From Magnolia sinica (taxonomy: Eukaryota > Streptophyta > Magnoliopsida > Magnoliales > Magnoliaceae), in assembly GCF_029962835.1 (NCBI RefSeq), contig NC_080590.1, positions 69,713,501 to 69,777,500 of the forward strand: a stretch of DNA of 64,000 bases, written 5' to 3'. Below are positions 20,984 through 32,483 of the stretch, one piece after another; position 1 is the first letter of the stretch; each line of letters starts with the position of its first letter. The translations under genes were made by a program, and so were the position numbers. The notes beneath the pieces were generated by a model. It did no database searches. It was not told the origin of the DNA and was given only the letters and a program-made list of their open reading frames with translations.

Positions 20984-23328
20984 TGAAAGTGCCCTGATTT
21001 GTCAATTAGTGTGAGTGTTGAGTCAGCTAGACTGCAGAGCCTCATAGGAAGATCAATTCAAAGCGTCTGCCTCAACCGAATGTGTACACAAGCTCGCGAC
21101 AGGTAAATCTAAGCCTCACATCCCATGTCCCAAAACACCAGGTATTTAAACTCTTAAAACAAGTTAGAACATCAAAGGGTTTTTAAGTTAAGAAAACTTT
21201 TTCAAAATCAGAAAATCTCTAAGTTTTCTTGCTTTGTCGATTTTATCGATACACAGATCGATATGATCGACTTGCGCTATCGATGTCCTCGATGACAAAT
21301 AGATTCCATCGGAATGAGGAAAAAAGTGTCTAGTAACCACATATATCTCTGGATGGATTTATCGATGTAATACATATCGATATCATCGATATTTGAATCT
21401 CGAGTCCATCAAAGGTGACTGGATAATATTGACAAGCAGATCTTCGGTGCCCCTGTTTTCACTTAAGAATAACATATGTGCATTGATATATCAAGCCCTC
21501 CTTGATACCATCGATGTTCAAATCTCAATGACATTGGAAGACTCGATGTTATCAGTCATGGGCACGAAGATTTCCAGTAAAATATTTCAGGATAATTTAT
21601 CTATGATTGAGGGTCACTCGATAGAATCGATATTCAAATATTGATGATATCGTTACGATTTCGATGGCATCGAATAGGGACAGAAACTGTCCAGCAAGCT
21701 TAAACGAAAATCCCTTGGATTTATCGATGCCTCGACACAGCTATCGATATCATCGATATTCATATTCCTATGATATCGAAGGTCCCTCGATCATTCTTGT
21801 AAACCTGAAATATTTCAAAGCAAGTCTCTCTCATTTTCAAATGTCGAGGAATCGATCCTCGTCTCGATAAAATCGAAGTTCGAAATCTGATGCCATTGAT
21901 GCGTGTTTCAATTCCCTCGACTAGCTAGCAAAAAGTTTCAAAAGCATATGACATTTGAGTTTGTGTCATCGAGAGGTCAGTCGATGCAATCGAGAGTATA
22001 CGCTCGATGATATTGACCCTGCTCGATGATATCGAACTCTATCATAAATGCGACCGTTTTATATTCGTCGGAACTTTTTGCCTATATATAGAGAGCTTGT
22101 CTTTAGTTGCTGGTAGAGAAAGAAGAGAGTGCTTTTGAGTGTCTAACCTTAGATTATTTACCCAAAGCCCTTTCTCTCAAGGGAGTTCATCCTCCAATCC
22201 ACCCTCATCATTGATATTCAATAGAGTGGATTGGGGAATGAACTTCTGCATTCAAGGAGATCCTCCAGCTACCACCTTACTGGAAATTTTTTAAGCTGGG
22301 ATGCCTTGAATGCATAGATGACTGGAATCACTCTATCTTCCTTATAGGAAAAAATTTAATAGAGTGGGATTCCATCCTAACCTTGACCCAACCCGTCGCC
22401 ATGTATTGGTACATCATCTGAGTTGTGGATTAAGGAAGCAGAAGATTCTTCGTCAACAAAGGAGGAGATCTTCGTCAACATGCTGAATGAGACTCATCCA
22501 CTTATCTATAAGTAACTAGAGTCCAGAGGACCCTTGTGATCATTTCGTTGTAGGAATGGGTATAAGGTGTTTCTCACCCCTTGCAAGTCCTCTAAGAGGC
22601 CTCCGGTGGGAGTGTACGTAGTGAGTGCGTTGTATTGACCCTTGCTTTGTGGAGAGCATAAATAGTTAGGGTCTTATGGAAGATCCTTGGCCAGTGTGCC
22701 TAAAAGTGGGTGCGTTGTGTTGACCCTTGCTCGTGAGAGCATAAACAGTTAGGTTCCTTGTGTGGATCCTTGGTTAGTGTGCCTAAAACTGGGTGCTATG
22801 TGTTGACCCTTTCTCAGGGAGCATAAACAGTCAGCCTAGGTGTAGGTTGTAATGGTTAAAGGTGAACCTGATTTAAAACCTTGGGTTTGGGGTGAGCCAT
22901 GTGAAACCTCCTTAGTGAAATCCGGTACACTCAAGGGTTGAGTGTGGTTACCGAGAGTGGAGTAGACAAGTAGTCGAACCACTATAAAAAAGACTGTGTT
23001 TGGGATTGCTATTACGTTATATTTGCTTGTGTGATTTCCTTAAATACTCTTCATATTTGATTATTTGAGATCACACCTCACACACATAGTCATAACCATC
23101 ATAAACTAGCTTGCATATTATTCATCTCTTAAGTAAGTTTGTGATTGGATCCTCTGCTGGGCTCGGAAGCCGGTTGGGTTAATTTTGAGTAATCCTAATA
23201 TATGCTTGTTGTTAAGATTAGAGTGATAGGATTTTAACTAAACCTTAAAACCTTAAAAAAATCCTATTCACCCCCCTCTAGGACATATTATTCCTACTTC
23301 AACTAAGGCGGTCTTCACCACAATTTCA
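20984..23328 (+). mobile_element. 5' LTR of the copia element
   Basis: Begins TGAAAGTGCCCTG, ends CACAATTTCA. A dense tract of TATCGATATCATCGAT-type words runs from 21235 to 22040, followed by the TATA box CTATATATAGAG (22083-22094). The R-U5 part contains GTGGAGTAGACAAGTAGTCG and ACCACTATAAAAA, a phrase shared with the copia-type LTR at 54800. Confidence 0.9.
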
Positions 23329-23330
23329 AT

Positions 23331-23342
23331 TGGTATCAGAGA
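23331..23342 (+). promoter_or_regulatory. Primer binding site of the copia element
   Basis: TGGTATCAGAGA, complementary to the 3' end of initiator tRNA-Met, two bases after the 5' LTR. Confidence 0.9.
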
Positions 23343-23399
23343 GGGTCTCTCTTTAAGGGCTTCACCTCCTAGAGAGTGATCTTGATTGAAGTTGTGAAT

Positions 23400-24059
23400 A
23401 TGACTAATGGAGAGGGCTCATCGGTCAATAGACCTCCAGTATTTGATGGCTCAAATTACGCATGCTGGAAGGCTAGATTGCACTACTTTTTGAGATCTCT
23501 AGATCATGATGTTTGGGATATAGTTGAAAGTAGATATGTGCCACCATCTGAACAAATTGTACTTGATAATGGCACAACCATCACAAAACCCAAACCCAAA
23601 GAAAAGTGGACAACGTTCGATAAAGAAAAATAAACTGCTAAAGCTAAAGCTATGAACGCCATCTATTGTGTCGTGTCCCAAGACATTTTCAATCAAATAA
23701 GTATGTGTGGGACATTTAAAGAAGCATGGGATCTATTGGAAACAACCCATGAAGGAACAAGCACTGTGAAGAGATCCAAACTACAACTACTGACCTCACA
23801 GTTTGAAAGTCTCAGAATGAAAGAGCATGAGACCTTCATGGAGTTCTTCACAAAATTAAATATCATTTGCAACTCCATGGGTGGATTAGGAGAGAATGTC
23901 CTGGTACCTAAAATCTATAGGAAAATTCTAAGATCCCTATCGGAACGATTCAATCCTAAAGTAACAACCATTGAAGAATGTAGGAACATAGACGAAATGA
24001 AAGTAGAAGAACTGGTAGGTTCCCTACAAACATTTGAACTACACTTCAAACAAACCTAA
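23400..24059 (+). pseudogene. Copia gag
   Basis: From ATG at 23400 (MTNGEGSSVNRPPVFDGSNY) the frame has the copia gag signature: FDGSNYACWKARLHYFLRS, then WDIVE, then after an in-frame TAA (23631-23633) AWDLLETTHEG, SKLQLLTSQFESLRM and KILRSLSERFNPKVTTIEEC. The TAA replaces a codon in KEK*TAKAKAM. It could be a CAA-to-TAA change. The zinc knuckle follows in another frame after a second stop at 24057. Confidence 0.9.
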
Positions 24060-24353
24060 AAATCCAAAAATACTGTCCTCAAAACTTCAAAGAAAACTTC
24101 AAATGAGGACATTTAAAGTGAAAGAGAAGATGAAGATGAGGAAGTAGCCTTGTTGGCTCAACTATTCAGAAAGTTCTTTCAGAGAAATCGTGGCAATCTA
24201 TTTAAGGGAAGAAAGATGGACAACAGACCTTCTGCCGGTAAATTTGTTAAAAAGACCAAAGAACCACAATGTTACCCCTATCAGAAGTTTGGACATCTTT
24301 CTATTGAATGCCCAAATAGAAAAACTAAGGGTAAAGCAATGGCTGCCACATAG
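24060..24353 (+). pseudogene. Copia gag C-terminus with degenerate zinc knuckle
   Basis: Acidic stretch (24110-24150), then LFRKFFQRNRGN and the knuckle CYPYQKFGHLSIECPNRK. The canonical CX2CX4HX4C has its second Cys changed to Tyr. A stop at 24351 interrupts the frame. Confidence 0.75.
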
Positions 24354-25078
24354 GATGATACAGAAGAATCAAACTCAGAATCTAGAAACTCTGAGAGCGA
24401 TGGAGACTAGAAACCCTTGAAAATTCTTATGGTCTCCACAGGCTCAATTATTCCTACTGAAACTAAGAACGAGTCTGAACCGCAAGCCACCGAATCATTT
24501 CCACCAGATAATGAAGAAACTGAAAAGGAAGAAAAAGAAGAACAGAATAAACTACAAGATGCTTACAATTAACTTTACATCCATAGCATCAACATTGTTA
24601 GAAGACTTGAAATATCTGAAAACAAAAGAGAATTGTTGCAAAAAGATTTGGATAAAACCCTGGAAATTAATACACATCTAATCAATGATTTGCAACAATA
24701 TCATTCAGATAATGATAGACTTGAAAGAATTAATACCTTCTTTAAATCTGAGTCTGAAAAACTAAACAAATAGGTTGAGCAATTAAACGATAAAAATATG
24801 CTTCTTCAAAATGAAAATCACACACTCCTGGTTGATTTAGAAGAATATAGGAAAATCACCAAGATAAACTATAAGTTTTCCCAAAGTGGTGAGAAATTAG
24901 AAAAACTTTTAGGAATGGGAATACCCGGTAAGGACAAGTATGGCTTAGGATATGAAAAATCAAAATAAAAAATTGAAAAAGTAGCACAAATGACTACAAA
25001 ATCTGCTGCTTTGGGAAGTAACACAAGAACTACTCCAGTTTGTCATTTATGTGGTGATTCAGGTCATTATAAGTTTGA
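24354..25078 (+). pseudogene. Coiled-coil-like linker of the copia element and second zinc knuckle
   Basis: Frames broken by several stops encode heptad-rich Glu/Lys/Leu/Asn sequence (for example DLQDLNKIL-like and RLERINTFFKSESEKLNK), which would form a coiled coil. A second CCHC knuckle, CHLCGDSGHYKFEC, lies at about 25039-25080. Long gag regions with two knuckles and a coiled coil fit the SIRE/Maximus group better than short copia elements. Confidence 0.6.
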
Positions 25079-25708
25079 ATGCTCATCAAACATAACTCTG
25101 GTCATCATGTTGGAAAATTCAAACCAACCAAAGAAAATGTCTGGAGTCAACCTAGGAATATAGATAAAAGAGATTCACGTCAATCACCACCTGAAATGAC
25201 TAACAAGGAGTTAATGAATCAAGTGGTCGAGTCAAACATGAAAACAAAATCTACCACAGTTAAAAATCCTGTCACAAAATGGGTTATAAAAGAAAAGAGA
25301 AATTGTCTGATTACTCACTCAAACCATATACCGGACAATGAAACTAAATGGTACTTGGATAGCCGATGCTCAAGACATATAATAGGTGACAAATCTCTTC
25401 TTACAAATTATTCAAATCTTGATAATGGAATTGTCACCTATGGAGACGGAAGCACCGCTAAGGTAATTGGACATAGAGTTATTAAAGGAATAGACTTGCT
25501 TAAAAATGAGAATGCTTTTTGCATAAAAGGATTAACTCACAATCTTCTAAGCATTTCTCAAATATGTGACAATGAGCATGTGGTTACATTCAACAAAGAA
25601 AAATGCGAAATCCTAGACCTCTCAGGAAAATTAGTAATGAAGGGTTCTCGCATAAATAACCACTATTATGTCATTAAAAGCAAAGGAAAGGATGATCCCT
25701 ATGCCTAG
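25079..25708 (+). pseudogene. Copia protease and start of integrase region
   Basis: The frame carries NETKWYLDSRCSRHIIGDKS, the copia protease active site. The usual DSG is DSR here, which should abolish activity. TYGDGSTAKVIG and GLTHNLLSISQICDN follow, the block that joins protease to integrase. The frame ends at 25706-25708 and integrase, RT and RNase H never appear. The sequence passes straight to non-coding DNA of the type found near the 3' end of such elements. Confidence 0.88.
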
Positions 25709-26369
25709 AAATGTTGAGCATAGAAGAACATGTCCAGGTCATGCATCGAGATCTGGATATTGGCTGAATGATGCAATTTTACTAAGCTCTTAATGATATA
25801 TCTGAGGTTCCTCACCTCAATCTTTTTGTATATAAACATCCAAATGTTTATAATTTTGATTTGTACAATGCTTGTACAAAATTTTGCTATGTATACTGAT
25901 TCAAAGATATTCTATTCTATAATTGAGCTTGTAGAAGTGTAGAGAAATGAAAATTATTCATCCTCTATATATCTGTTGATAAATCATTCTCGATTAATCG
26001 ATCAGGGGTCGATATCATTTGCGCCTCTTTGGAATGTGAAAAGCCATATGATCGAGAATGATATCGAAGATGGTATCGATAACATCGGGGGAGTTTCATC
26101 GATATCATCGAAACACTGGTTGATGATATCGAAGATTGCCGCCCAATAAAAGGTGGTCAAGCGGAAAAGTTTTATTTCTTTTCAAAAAGGGCATACCATT
26201 TTTTTGCTCATCCCCTAAGCCGAAAGTCCATCGGTGGGTCCTGGAGTTGCCTCAAAAACTGGTATTACCCTCCCATTCCTTCCATTCCAGATTCTAACTT
26301 GCTTTCTGGTCAGGTATTTTCAGTTTCTTCAAAAGAGGAATTTTGTCCGTTCTTCCCAAATCTTTCTTT
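25709..26369 (+). other. Deletion junction and spacer in the copia element
   Basis: No coding sequence. From about 25970 to 26150 it contains TATCGA-type words (CGATATCATTTGCG, GATATCGAAGATGG, ATCGATATCATCGA) like those in the LTR. Several kilobases of pol are missing here. Confidence 0.6.
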
Positions 26370-27391
26370 ATGGGTAAGGACAAAGATACGGTGTCTAGAC
26401 CTGGGGAGTCGTCCAGAGCCTCTCGACGAAAGATCCTTGCCTCAAACGAAAGGGCAAGAGCTTCCGAATGAGGGACCCCCACTCGTCAGAGGTCACGACA
26501 GACTTCACGTGGTGGGTCCCAGTCCGAGGCACCAACACCTCCACCGGTTAAAATAAATAGAGTCTTGGAGAAGTTCATTGGGAGAAAGGTTATTCAGGTG
26601 AGAAAAGTCGATAGGAGTTGTCTAATTCCATATAACCTGGAACCTCTACTTGCTGCCATAGATTGGTTGCCCGTTCTTAAGTTTGGCGGGCCTTGTCATC
26701 TTGAACGAACATATAATTTCTTTGCCACCTGTCATTCTCCAGTATCCAACCCTCGTCCATTACTATGACCGTCGGTGGTGAGGATTTGCAGATCACTCCA
26801 GAGTCTATCGCATGAATTTTTAATCTTACTTTATCATCTGTTGGACCATCAGATTTGGATTTGGAAAATATTGAGACTAGGTCCATGGTCACCAAGTTCC
26901 TCTGTCATGGTCGTGACGTCCAGTGGCACCAAGGCAATGCTCTAAAAGCCAAATTCATGGAACCTCAATTTTGGCTCCTGCTTGGAATCTTTGCTTCGAA
27001 CATCTATTCTAGAGGTTCCAATAGGGCCGATCTTACGGGTTTCATGACTATGATAATTTATTCGGTAGCCTCTGGAGTCAAGGTCTGCTTGCCTACTCTC
27101 ATCGTGCACCAATTGGTCTATGCCTTTCATACGGCTAGGGATGTTCACCTGCCCTACCCCTGGATCATACACACAGTATGCGACGCCATTGGTTTTCCGA
27201 CTATGATTGATCTGGAACTTCCACTTCAAGTCTTTAACAAAAGCAACATTAGAAGAATGAACTTGAAGTTCCATAAGTATCCCAAGGATCCTCCAGAGGA
27301 AGGCATTCAAGAAGAAGAAGCAGGAGGTGAAGGTGATGTTCCCAGTGAAAGAACTGAGATGGTTGGAGATGAAGCTCCTGGACCCCATTAA
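26370..27391 (+). pseudogene. Additional 3' ORF of the copia element ('putative plant transposon protein' type)
   Basis: From ATG at 26370 (MGKDKDTVSRPGESSRASRR) the protein has a basic, Pro/Ser-rich N-terminus. The globular part has KFIGRKVIQVRKVD, LKFGGPCHLERTYNFFATC, MTVGGEDLQITPESIA, MEPQFWLLLGIFASNIYSRG, and a VCLPTLIVHQLVYAFHTARD segment. An acidic tail (EEGIQEEEAGGEGD) ends it. This order matches the plant-specific domain annotated as 'putative plant transposon protein' (Pfam PF20167 type, from memory). The frame has a TGA after ERARASE, a TGA after TPESIA and a frameshift near 26760. Position between pol and the 3' LTR is where SIRE-type elements carry an env-like ORF. No function is established. 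Confidence 0.7.
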
Positions 27392-28421
27392 GCACTGTCG
27401 ACATCAACTCACAGGCATGCTAAACGATTTAAGTTCCATCAGGATCGTATTGGAGCGATTCAGCGGGATGTCTCCCAGTTCAGGTAATCATTGAATGAGA
27501 GACTTACTGTCTTGGAATGGCTAGTCCACGGATGCAGCAGACTATACAACAATTGGTTGATCTGATGACTTGCCGTCGAGACGACACGGCGCCATCCTAC
27601 TCTGCTCCATAGTGCTGGTCTTTGCATGCTATCACATACACCTCACTCTTGTTTTCGCGTATGAACATTAGTATCTTTTTGGATGTTCTACACTCTCATG
27701 GGTGTATGTGATAACTCTCTAATCTGAACAGTCAGACATTTTTTTTGTGATTGTATATGCCCATGGTTGGGCTAAATACTGATGGTTATTTTTGGGTGCC
27801 CTTAAATGGGCCTGGTAATGTTGTTGGGATAACTGTTGATCTACTGCCAATCTTGGGCAGTATAGATATGTTTTGGATATTTTGAATATGGCTGATCATA
27901 ATTCTTTCCTATTCTCTGCCATATTTCTATAAGTGCTCACCTATTTTCTCCGAGTATATGTGGTTTGTGCTTATATTGCAGATGGTAGGCGATGCATTTA
28001 ATGTTGTGTTTATCTAGCTTATCTATTTCTCTACCTTACTTGGTCTGCTCTGCATATATTGGATCCAAACATGAGATGTCTAATTCACTGTTTTCATCAT
28101 TATGCATCTATCTTTTATATATGTATGCTCTCTGGATGATTGGTTCTCCCAAATACTTCAAACTTTAGTCAATATCAACTGCTATAATTATCTTTGTCAA
28201 TGATTGACAAAAAGGGGGAGAACAGTTCAAACACCCCGACAGGAAATGTGTATTTGCTTGGGCATGATGTTGCAGGTGTTAGGGGGAGCAGCTTCTGAAT
28301 GATTATGTGTGTGCTCACTGGAGTAAAATTGTAAAATTGTATAAAGTGTATGTGCACACAATTTAAGATGTCAGTATAGAAGTTGTTCTAGGGTGTTTTG
28401 GTATTTTGTCACATAATTGAC
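27392..28421 (+). other. 3' untranslated region of the copia element
   Basis: No supported ORF after the acidic tail. Two GGGGGAG-type purine runs (28212, 28283) precede the real polypurine tract, as often seen in SIRE-like elements. Confidence 0.5.
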
Positions 28422-28433
28422 AAAGGGGGAGAT
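28422..28433 (+). promoter_or_regulatory. Polypurine tract of the copia element
   Basis: AAAGGGGGAGAT directly precedes the 3' LTR start TGAAAG; this is the plus-strand priming site. Confidence 0.9.
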
Positions 28434-30779
28434 TGAAAGTACCCTGATTTGTTAATTAGTGTGAGTGTTGAGTCAGCGAGACTGCAGAGCCTCATAGGAA
28501 GATCAATTCAAAGCATCTGCCTCAACCGAATGTGTACATAAGCTCGTCACAGGTAAATCTAAGCCTCACATCCCATGTCCCAAAACATTAGGTATTTAAA
28601 CCCTTAAAACAAGTTAGAACATCATAGGATTTTTAAGTTAAGAAAACTTTTTCAAAATCAGAAAATCTCTAAGTTTTCTTGCTTTGTCGATTTTATCGAT
28701 ACACGGATTGATATGATCGACCTGCGCTGCCGATGTCCTTGATGACAAATCGATTCCATCGAAATGAGGACAAAAGTGTCCAGCAACCACATATATCTCT
28801 GGATGGATTTATCGATGTATCGATATACCTATCGATATCATCGATATTTGAATCTCAAGTTCATCAAAGGTGACTCAATAATATCGACAGGCAGATCTCT
28901 GGTGCCCCTATTTTCACTTAAGAATTTTATATGTGCATCGATATATCGAAGGCCTCCTCGATACCATCGATGTTCAATTCTCGATGAAATTGGAAGGCTC
29001 TCGATGTTATCGGTCATGGGCACGAAGATTTCCAGCAAAATATTTCAGGATAGTTTATTTATGATTGAGGGACACTCGATAGAATCGATATTCAAATATC
29101 GATGATATCGGTACGGTTTTGATGGCATCGAACAGGGACAGAAACTATCTAACAAGCTTAAACGAAAATCCCTTGGATTTATTGATGCCTCGACATAGCT
29201 ATCAATATCATCGACATTCAAATTCCGATGATATCGAAGGTCCCTCGATCATTCTTGTAAACCTGAAATATTTCAAAGCAAGTCTCTCTCGTTTTTAAAT
29301 GTCGAGGAATCGATCCTCGTCTCGATCAGAGTTCAAAATCTGATGGCATCGATGCGTGCTTCGATTCCCTCGACCAGCTGACAAAAAGTTTTAAAAGCGT
29401 ATGACATTTAAGTTTGTGTCATCGAGCGGTCAGTCGATGCAATCGAGAGTATATGCTGGATGATATTGACCCTGCTCAATGATATCGAACTCTGTCATAA
29501 ATGTGACCGTTTCATATCTATTGGAACTTTTTGCCTATATATAAAGAGCTTGTCTTTAGTTGTTGGTAGAGAAAGAAGAGAGTGCTTTTGAGTGTCAAAC
29601 CTTAGATCATTTACCCAAAGCCCTTTCTCTCAAGGGAGTTCATCCTCCAATCCACCCTCATCATTGATATTCAATAGTGTAGATTGGGGAATGAACTTCC
29701 ACATTCAAGGATCCTCCAGCTACCACCTTAATGGCAAATCATTAAGCTGGGATGCCTTGAATACATAGATGATTGGAATCACTATATCTTCCTTATAGGA
29801 AAACATTTAATACAGTAGGATTCCGTCTTAACCTTGACCCAACCCGTTGCCATGTATTGGTACATCATCTGAGTTACGGATCAAGGAAGCAGAAGATTCT
29901 TCATCAACAAAGGAGGCGATCTTTGTCAATGTGCTGAACGAGACTCATCCACTTATCTGTAAGTAACTAGAGTCCAGAGGACCCTTGTGATCATTCCTTT
30001 GTAGGATTGGGTCTAAGGTGTTTCTCACCCCTTGCAAGTCCTCTAGGAGGCCTCCGACGGGAGTGTATATAGTGGGTGCATTGTGTTGACCCTTGCTCTA
30101 TGGAGAGCATAAACAGTTAGGGTCTTGTGGAAGATCCTTGGCCAGTGTACTTAAAAGTGGGTGCGTTGTGTTGAGCCTTGCTTGTGAGAGCATAAACAGT
30201 TAGGTTCCTTGTGTGGATCCTTGGCTAGTGTGCCTAAAACTGGGTGCTATGTGTTGACCCTTGCTAAGGGAGCATAAACAGTCAGCCTAGGTGTAGGTTG
30301 TAAAGGTTAAAGGTGAACCTGATTTAAAACCTTGGATTTGGGGTGAACCGTGTGAAACCTCCTTAGTGAAATCCGGTACACTCAAGGGTTGAGTGCGGTT
30401 ACCGGGAGTGGAGTAGACAACTAGTCGAACCACTATAAAAATGACTATGTTTGGGATTGCTATTGTGTTATATTTGCTTGTGTGATTTCCTTAAATACTC
30501 TTCATATTTGATTATATGAGATCACACCTCACAGACACAGTCATAACCATCATAAACTAGCTTGCATATTATTCATCTCTTAAGTAAGTTTGTGATTAGA
30601 TCCTCTGCTGGGCTTGGAAGCTGGTAGGGTTAATTTTGAGTAATCCTAATATATGCTTGTTGTTAGGATTAGAGTGATAGGATTTTAAATAAACCATAAA
30701 ACCTTTAAAAAATCCTATTCACCCCCCTCTAAGACATATTATTCCTACTTCAACTAAGGCGGTCTTCACCGCAATTTCA
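28434..30779 (+). mobile_element. 3' LTR of the copia element
   Basis: Begins TGAAAGTACCCTG and ends CGCAATTTCA. Collinear with the 5' LTR (2346 versus 2345 bp), with scattered, mostly transition-type differences. The TATCGA word tract (28685-29490) and TATA box CTATATATAAAG (29535-29546) are conserved. Confidence 0.9.
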
Positions 30780-31188
30780 TCATTATCACTGCAGCTATTT
30801 ATGGTGTGGTCCAGATGATCTAAGGATATGATTCATTTTTTCATAATGCTTTAAAATGATCTCTAGAAATATATGAATGGTGTATATATGATAAATACAT
30901 CACTTTGGGCCCACTTAACTATGATCTCATTTGAGGAAGCGGATTGGCTGTTGTACCTCACACCAGCTATATAACTGTTGTAGGTACGTGTCATGTGAAG
31001 ACATGTTGTACGAACAGTTCAAAGGAGATGAAAATAGCTCAGGGAAGTTATGAATTGTTAAGTAGAAGGAGAAGATATTATAATAGCTCCAAAACAATCG
31101 AAGTTGTCCATCCAAATAACCAATACCAGAAAGCAAAAAGATAAGTTGTCCAACAATTTAAAAGACCCCAATATCCACCACACATACA

Positions 31189-31569
31189 TCAACGATATAG
31201 GACCATTAACTGAAAAGCTATAACCATGACAACAACACCGAAAATAATATACAAAACCAGCAGCGAGTCACGATCTACGTCACTACAGCCATGAGACGTC
31301 CCTAAGTTGGCTATCCATGTCGTTGCTGGTATCGTCGAAGAAGGCAGATCATTCGGGTAGTACAAACCAGACACATCAGATACACTAAGGCCTGCCTGAT
31401 TGGGCACAACCTCACCTGCGAACATGCTCTAAGCAATAAATGCTGCCTTTGCATACTTGAACGATCTGAACTGAGCATGAGAGTAACCCTTAACTTGATC
31501 CTTACATTCCTCCCACGAATAATAAATACCTGGTTGTCTTCGTACGAAGACAACGTAGAATTTCTCCAT
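31189..31569 (-). pseudogene. RNase H1 N-terminal-like (viroplasmin-type) domain ORF with C-terminal membrane segment
   Basis: From ATG at 31569 the 126-residue frame reads MEKFYVVFVRRQPGIYYSWE, then ECKDQVKGYSHAQFRSFKYA. This is the signature of the RNase H1 N-terminal / caulimovirus viroplasmin fold (KFYVVxxGxxxGIYxxWxECxxQVxGxxxxxFKxFxxxxEA). A TAG at codon 47 stands where the family usually has Trp (AAFIA*SMF). The C-terminal half ends in a strongly hydrophobic stretch, LLVLYIIFGVVVMVIAFQLM, a possible tail anchor. It lies in the Harbinger element, same strand and downstream of the Myb/SANT ORF. The domain binds RNA/DNA hybrids in RNase H1; there is no catalytic RNase H domain here. Whether it belongs to the transposon or was captured is open. 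Confidence 0.75.
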
Positions 31570-31946
31570 CTGTTCAAAAAAAGATGTCATTAATGATCTT
31601 TAGATTATCGATAATTATAAGTAATTACCTACTAGGTAATATGTCACCAGCGCAAGTGTTGTCGTGATGCGTAACTTAAGCTTACATGTAGTTCAAATTA
31701 ATAACAATACATCCCTATGAGTAAACTATATGAGGATCCAACCAACTATATATATATATATTATGCACGTGTTGTGTTCAAGTACCAGTAATGTGTGATT
31801 TGTTATCCAAAAGTGTGATAAGAAACAAGTAGAAATATCCAAATTTAATTTATACAAGCCCAAAAAATATTATAGTTAAAAATTGTCTAAAAGGCAAAGC
31901 CTATAAATGACTGATTCTAACCAGTCGAACGAGGAAAAATGTTCCT
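31570..31946. other. Intergenic stretch of the Harbinger element
   Basis: AT-rich, no ORF. A TATATATATATA run lies at 31750. It separates the Myb/SANT ORF end from the start of the RNase H1-N-like ORF. Confidence 0.5.
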
Positions 31947-32478
31947 TCATAAGTGGGGTCCACCCCCATTCAGCAACATCCTTATAAATAAAATTCTCTT
32001 CTCTTTGGTAAAGTTAAGGAAGGTGACCCCATACGATTCTTCTTTCGATAGCAACTTTGTCGCCCATAGGACCTCATCAGCCATGAGTCCATCCAACTCT
32101 TCCAAAGCCGGTATAATTTGTGTCATCAGACCAAAGTTCTTACCCTTGTCGATTGAAATGAGAATTGACTACATGGCACCCCCAATATTGACCATCCCAG
32201 TGCCAATCATATCAACGGGTTGCTCCACCCTCGGTCTCTTTTTAGAATTAACCATGAAATTCGTGTTGTCGGAGGCATTCCCATGCTGTGTCGGACTCAA
32301 TGATGAACATTGCTGCCTCTATGGTTGTCGTAAGACCAATGGATATGCGGTGCATCATCGCTAAGATCTTTATAAGATATTATGTTAATATCATCATTCA
32401 GATCAACAGTGTGGTTGGACGACACCTCCGTATCTCTCCATCGAGGAGTGTTTGCACAGGGAGGGAAGTTGCCAGTGG
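31947..32478 (-). pseudogene. Myb/SANT-like protein of Harbinger, C-terminal part
   Basis: After the solo LTR the frame resumes NFPPCANTPRWRDTEVSSNH, then DDINIISYKDLSDD, then RPRVEQPVDMIGTGM. The conserved tail is QIIPALEELDGLMADEVLWA followed by LLSKEESYGVTFLNF, ending at TGA (31947-31949). This order (linker, helical tail with LxxLDGLxxDExLxA) matches C-termini of plant Myb/SANT-like (L10-interacting MYB type) proteins. Stops interrupt the frame after NVHH and after GGAM. The N-terminal parts are at 36519-36851 and 41051-41173. Confidence 0.8.
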
Positions 32479-32483
32479 CACAT
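32479..32483 (+). repeat. Target-site duplication, left copy (solo LTR a)
   Basis: CACAT, repeated at 36514-36518 directly after the LTR end. Confidence 0.95.

Larger units (their letters stand above)
20984..30779 (+). mobile_element. Ty1/copia retrotransposon (SIRE-like), internally deleted
   Basis: Two 2.35-kb LTRs (20984-23328 and 28434-30779), a TGGTATCAGAGA primer site right after the first and a polypurine tract right before the second define the element. LTRs start TGAAAG and end TTTCA. Gag, a second zinc-knuckle ORF with protease, and an additional 3' ORF are present. Integrase, RT and RNase H are absent. By eye the first ~200 bases of the two LTRs differ at about 5-6% of positions. 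The flanking duplication is not clean: CCATC precedes the element and TCATT follows it, and the host sequence reads on as AACCATCATTATC. Confidence 0.9.

Noticed and set aside
23331-23342. tRNA gene
   Set aside because: TGGTATCAGAG-type strings here and at 12588 and 58416 are primer sites next to LTR ends; no cloverleaf is present.
26370-27391. Envelope protein of a retrovirus-like element
   Set aside because: The position fits an env-like ORF, but I see no signal peptide, no furin-like site and no clear membrane anchor. The domain fits the 'putative plant transposon protein' type better.
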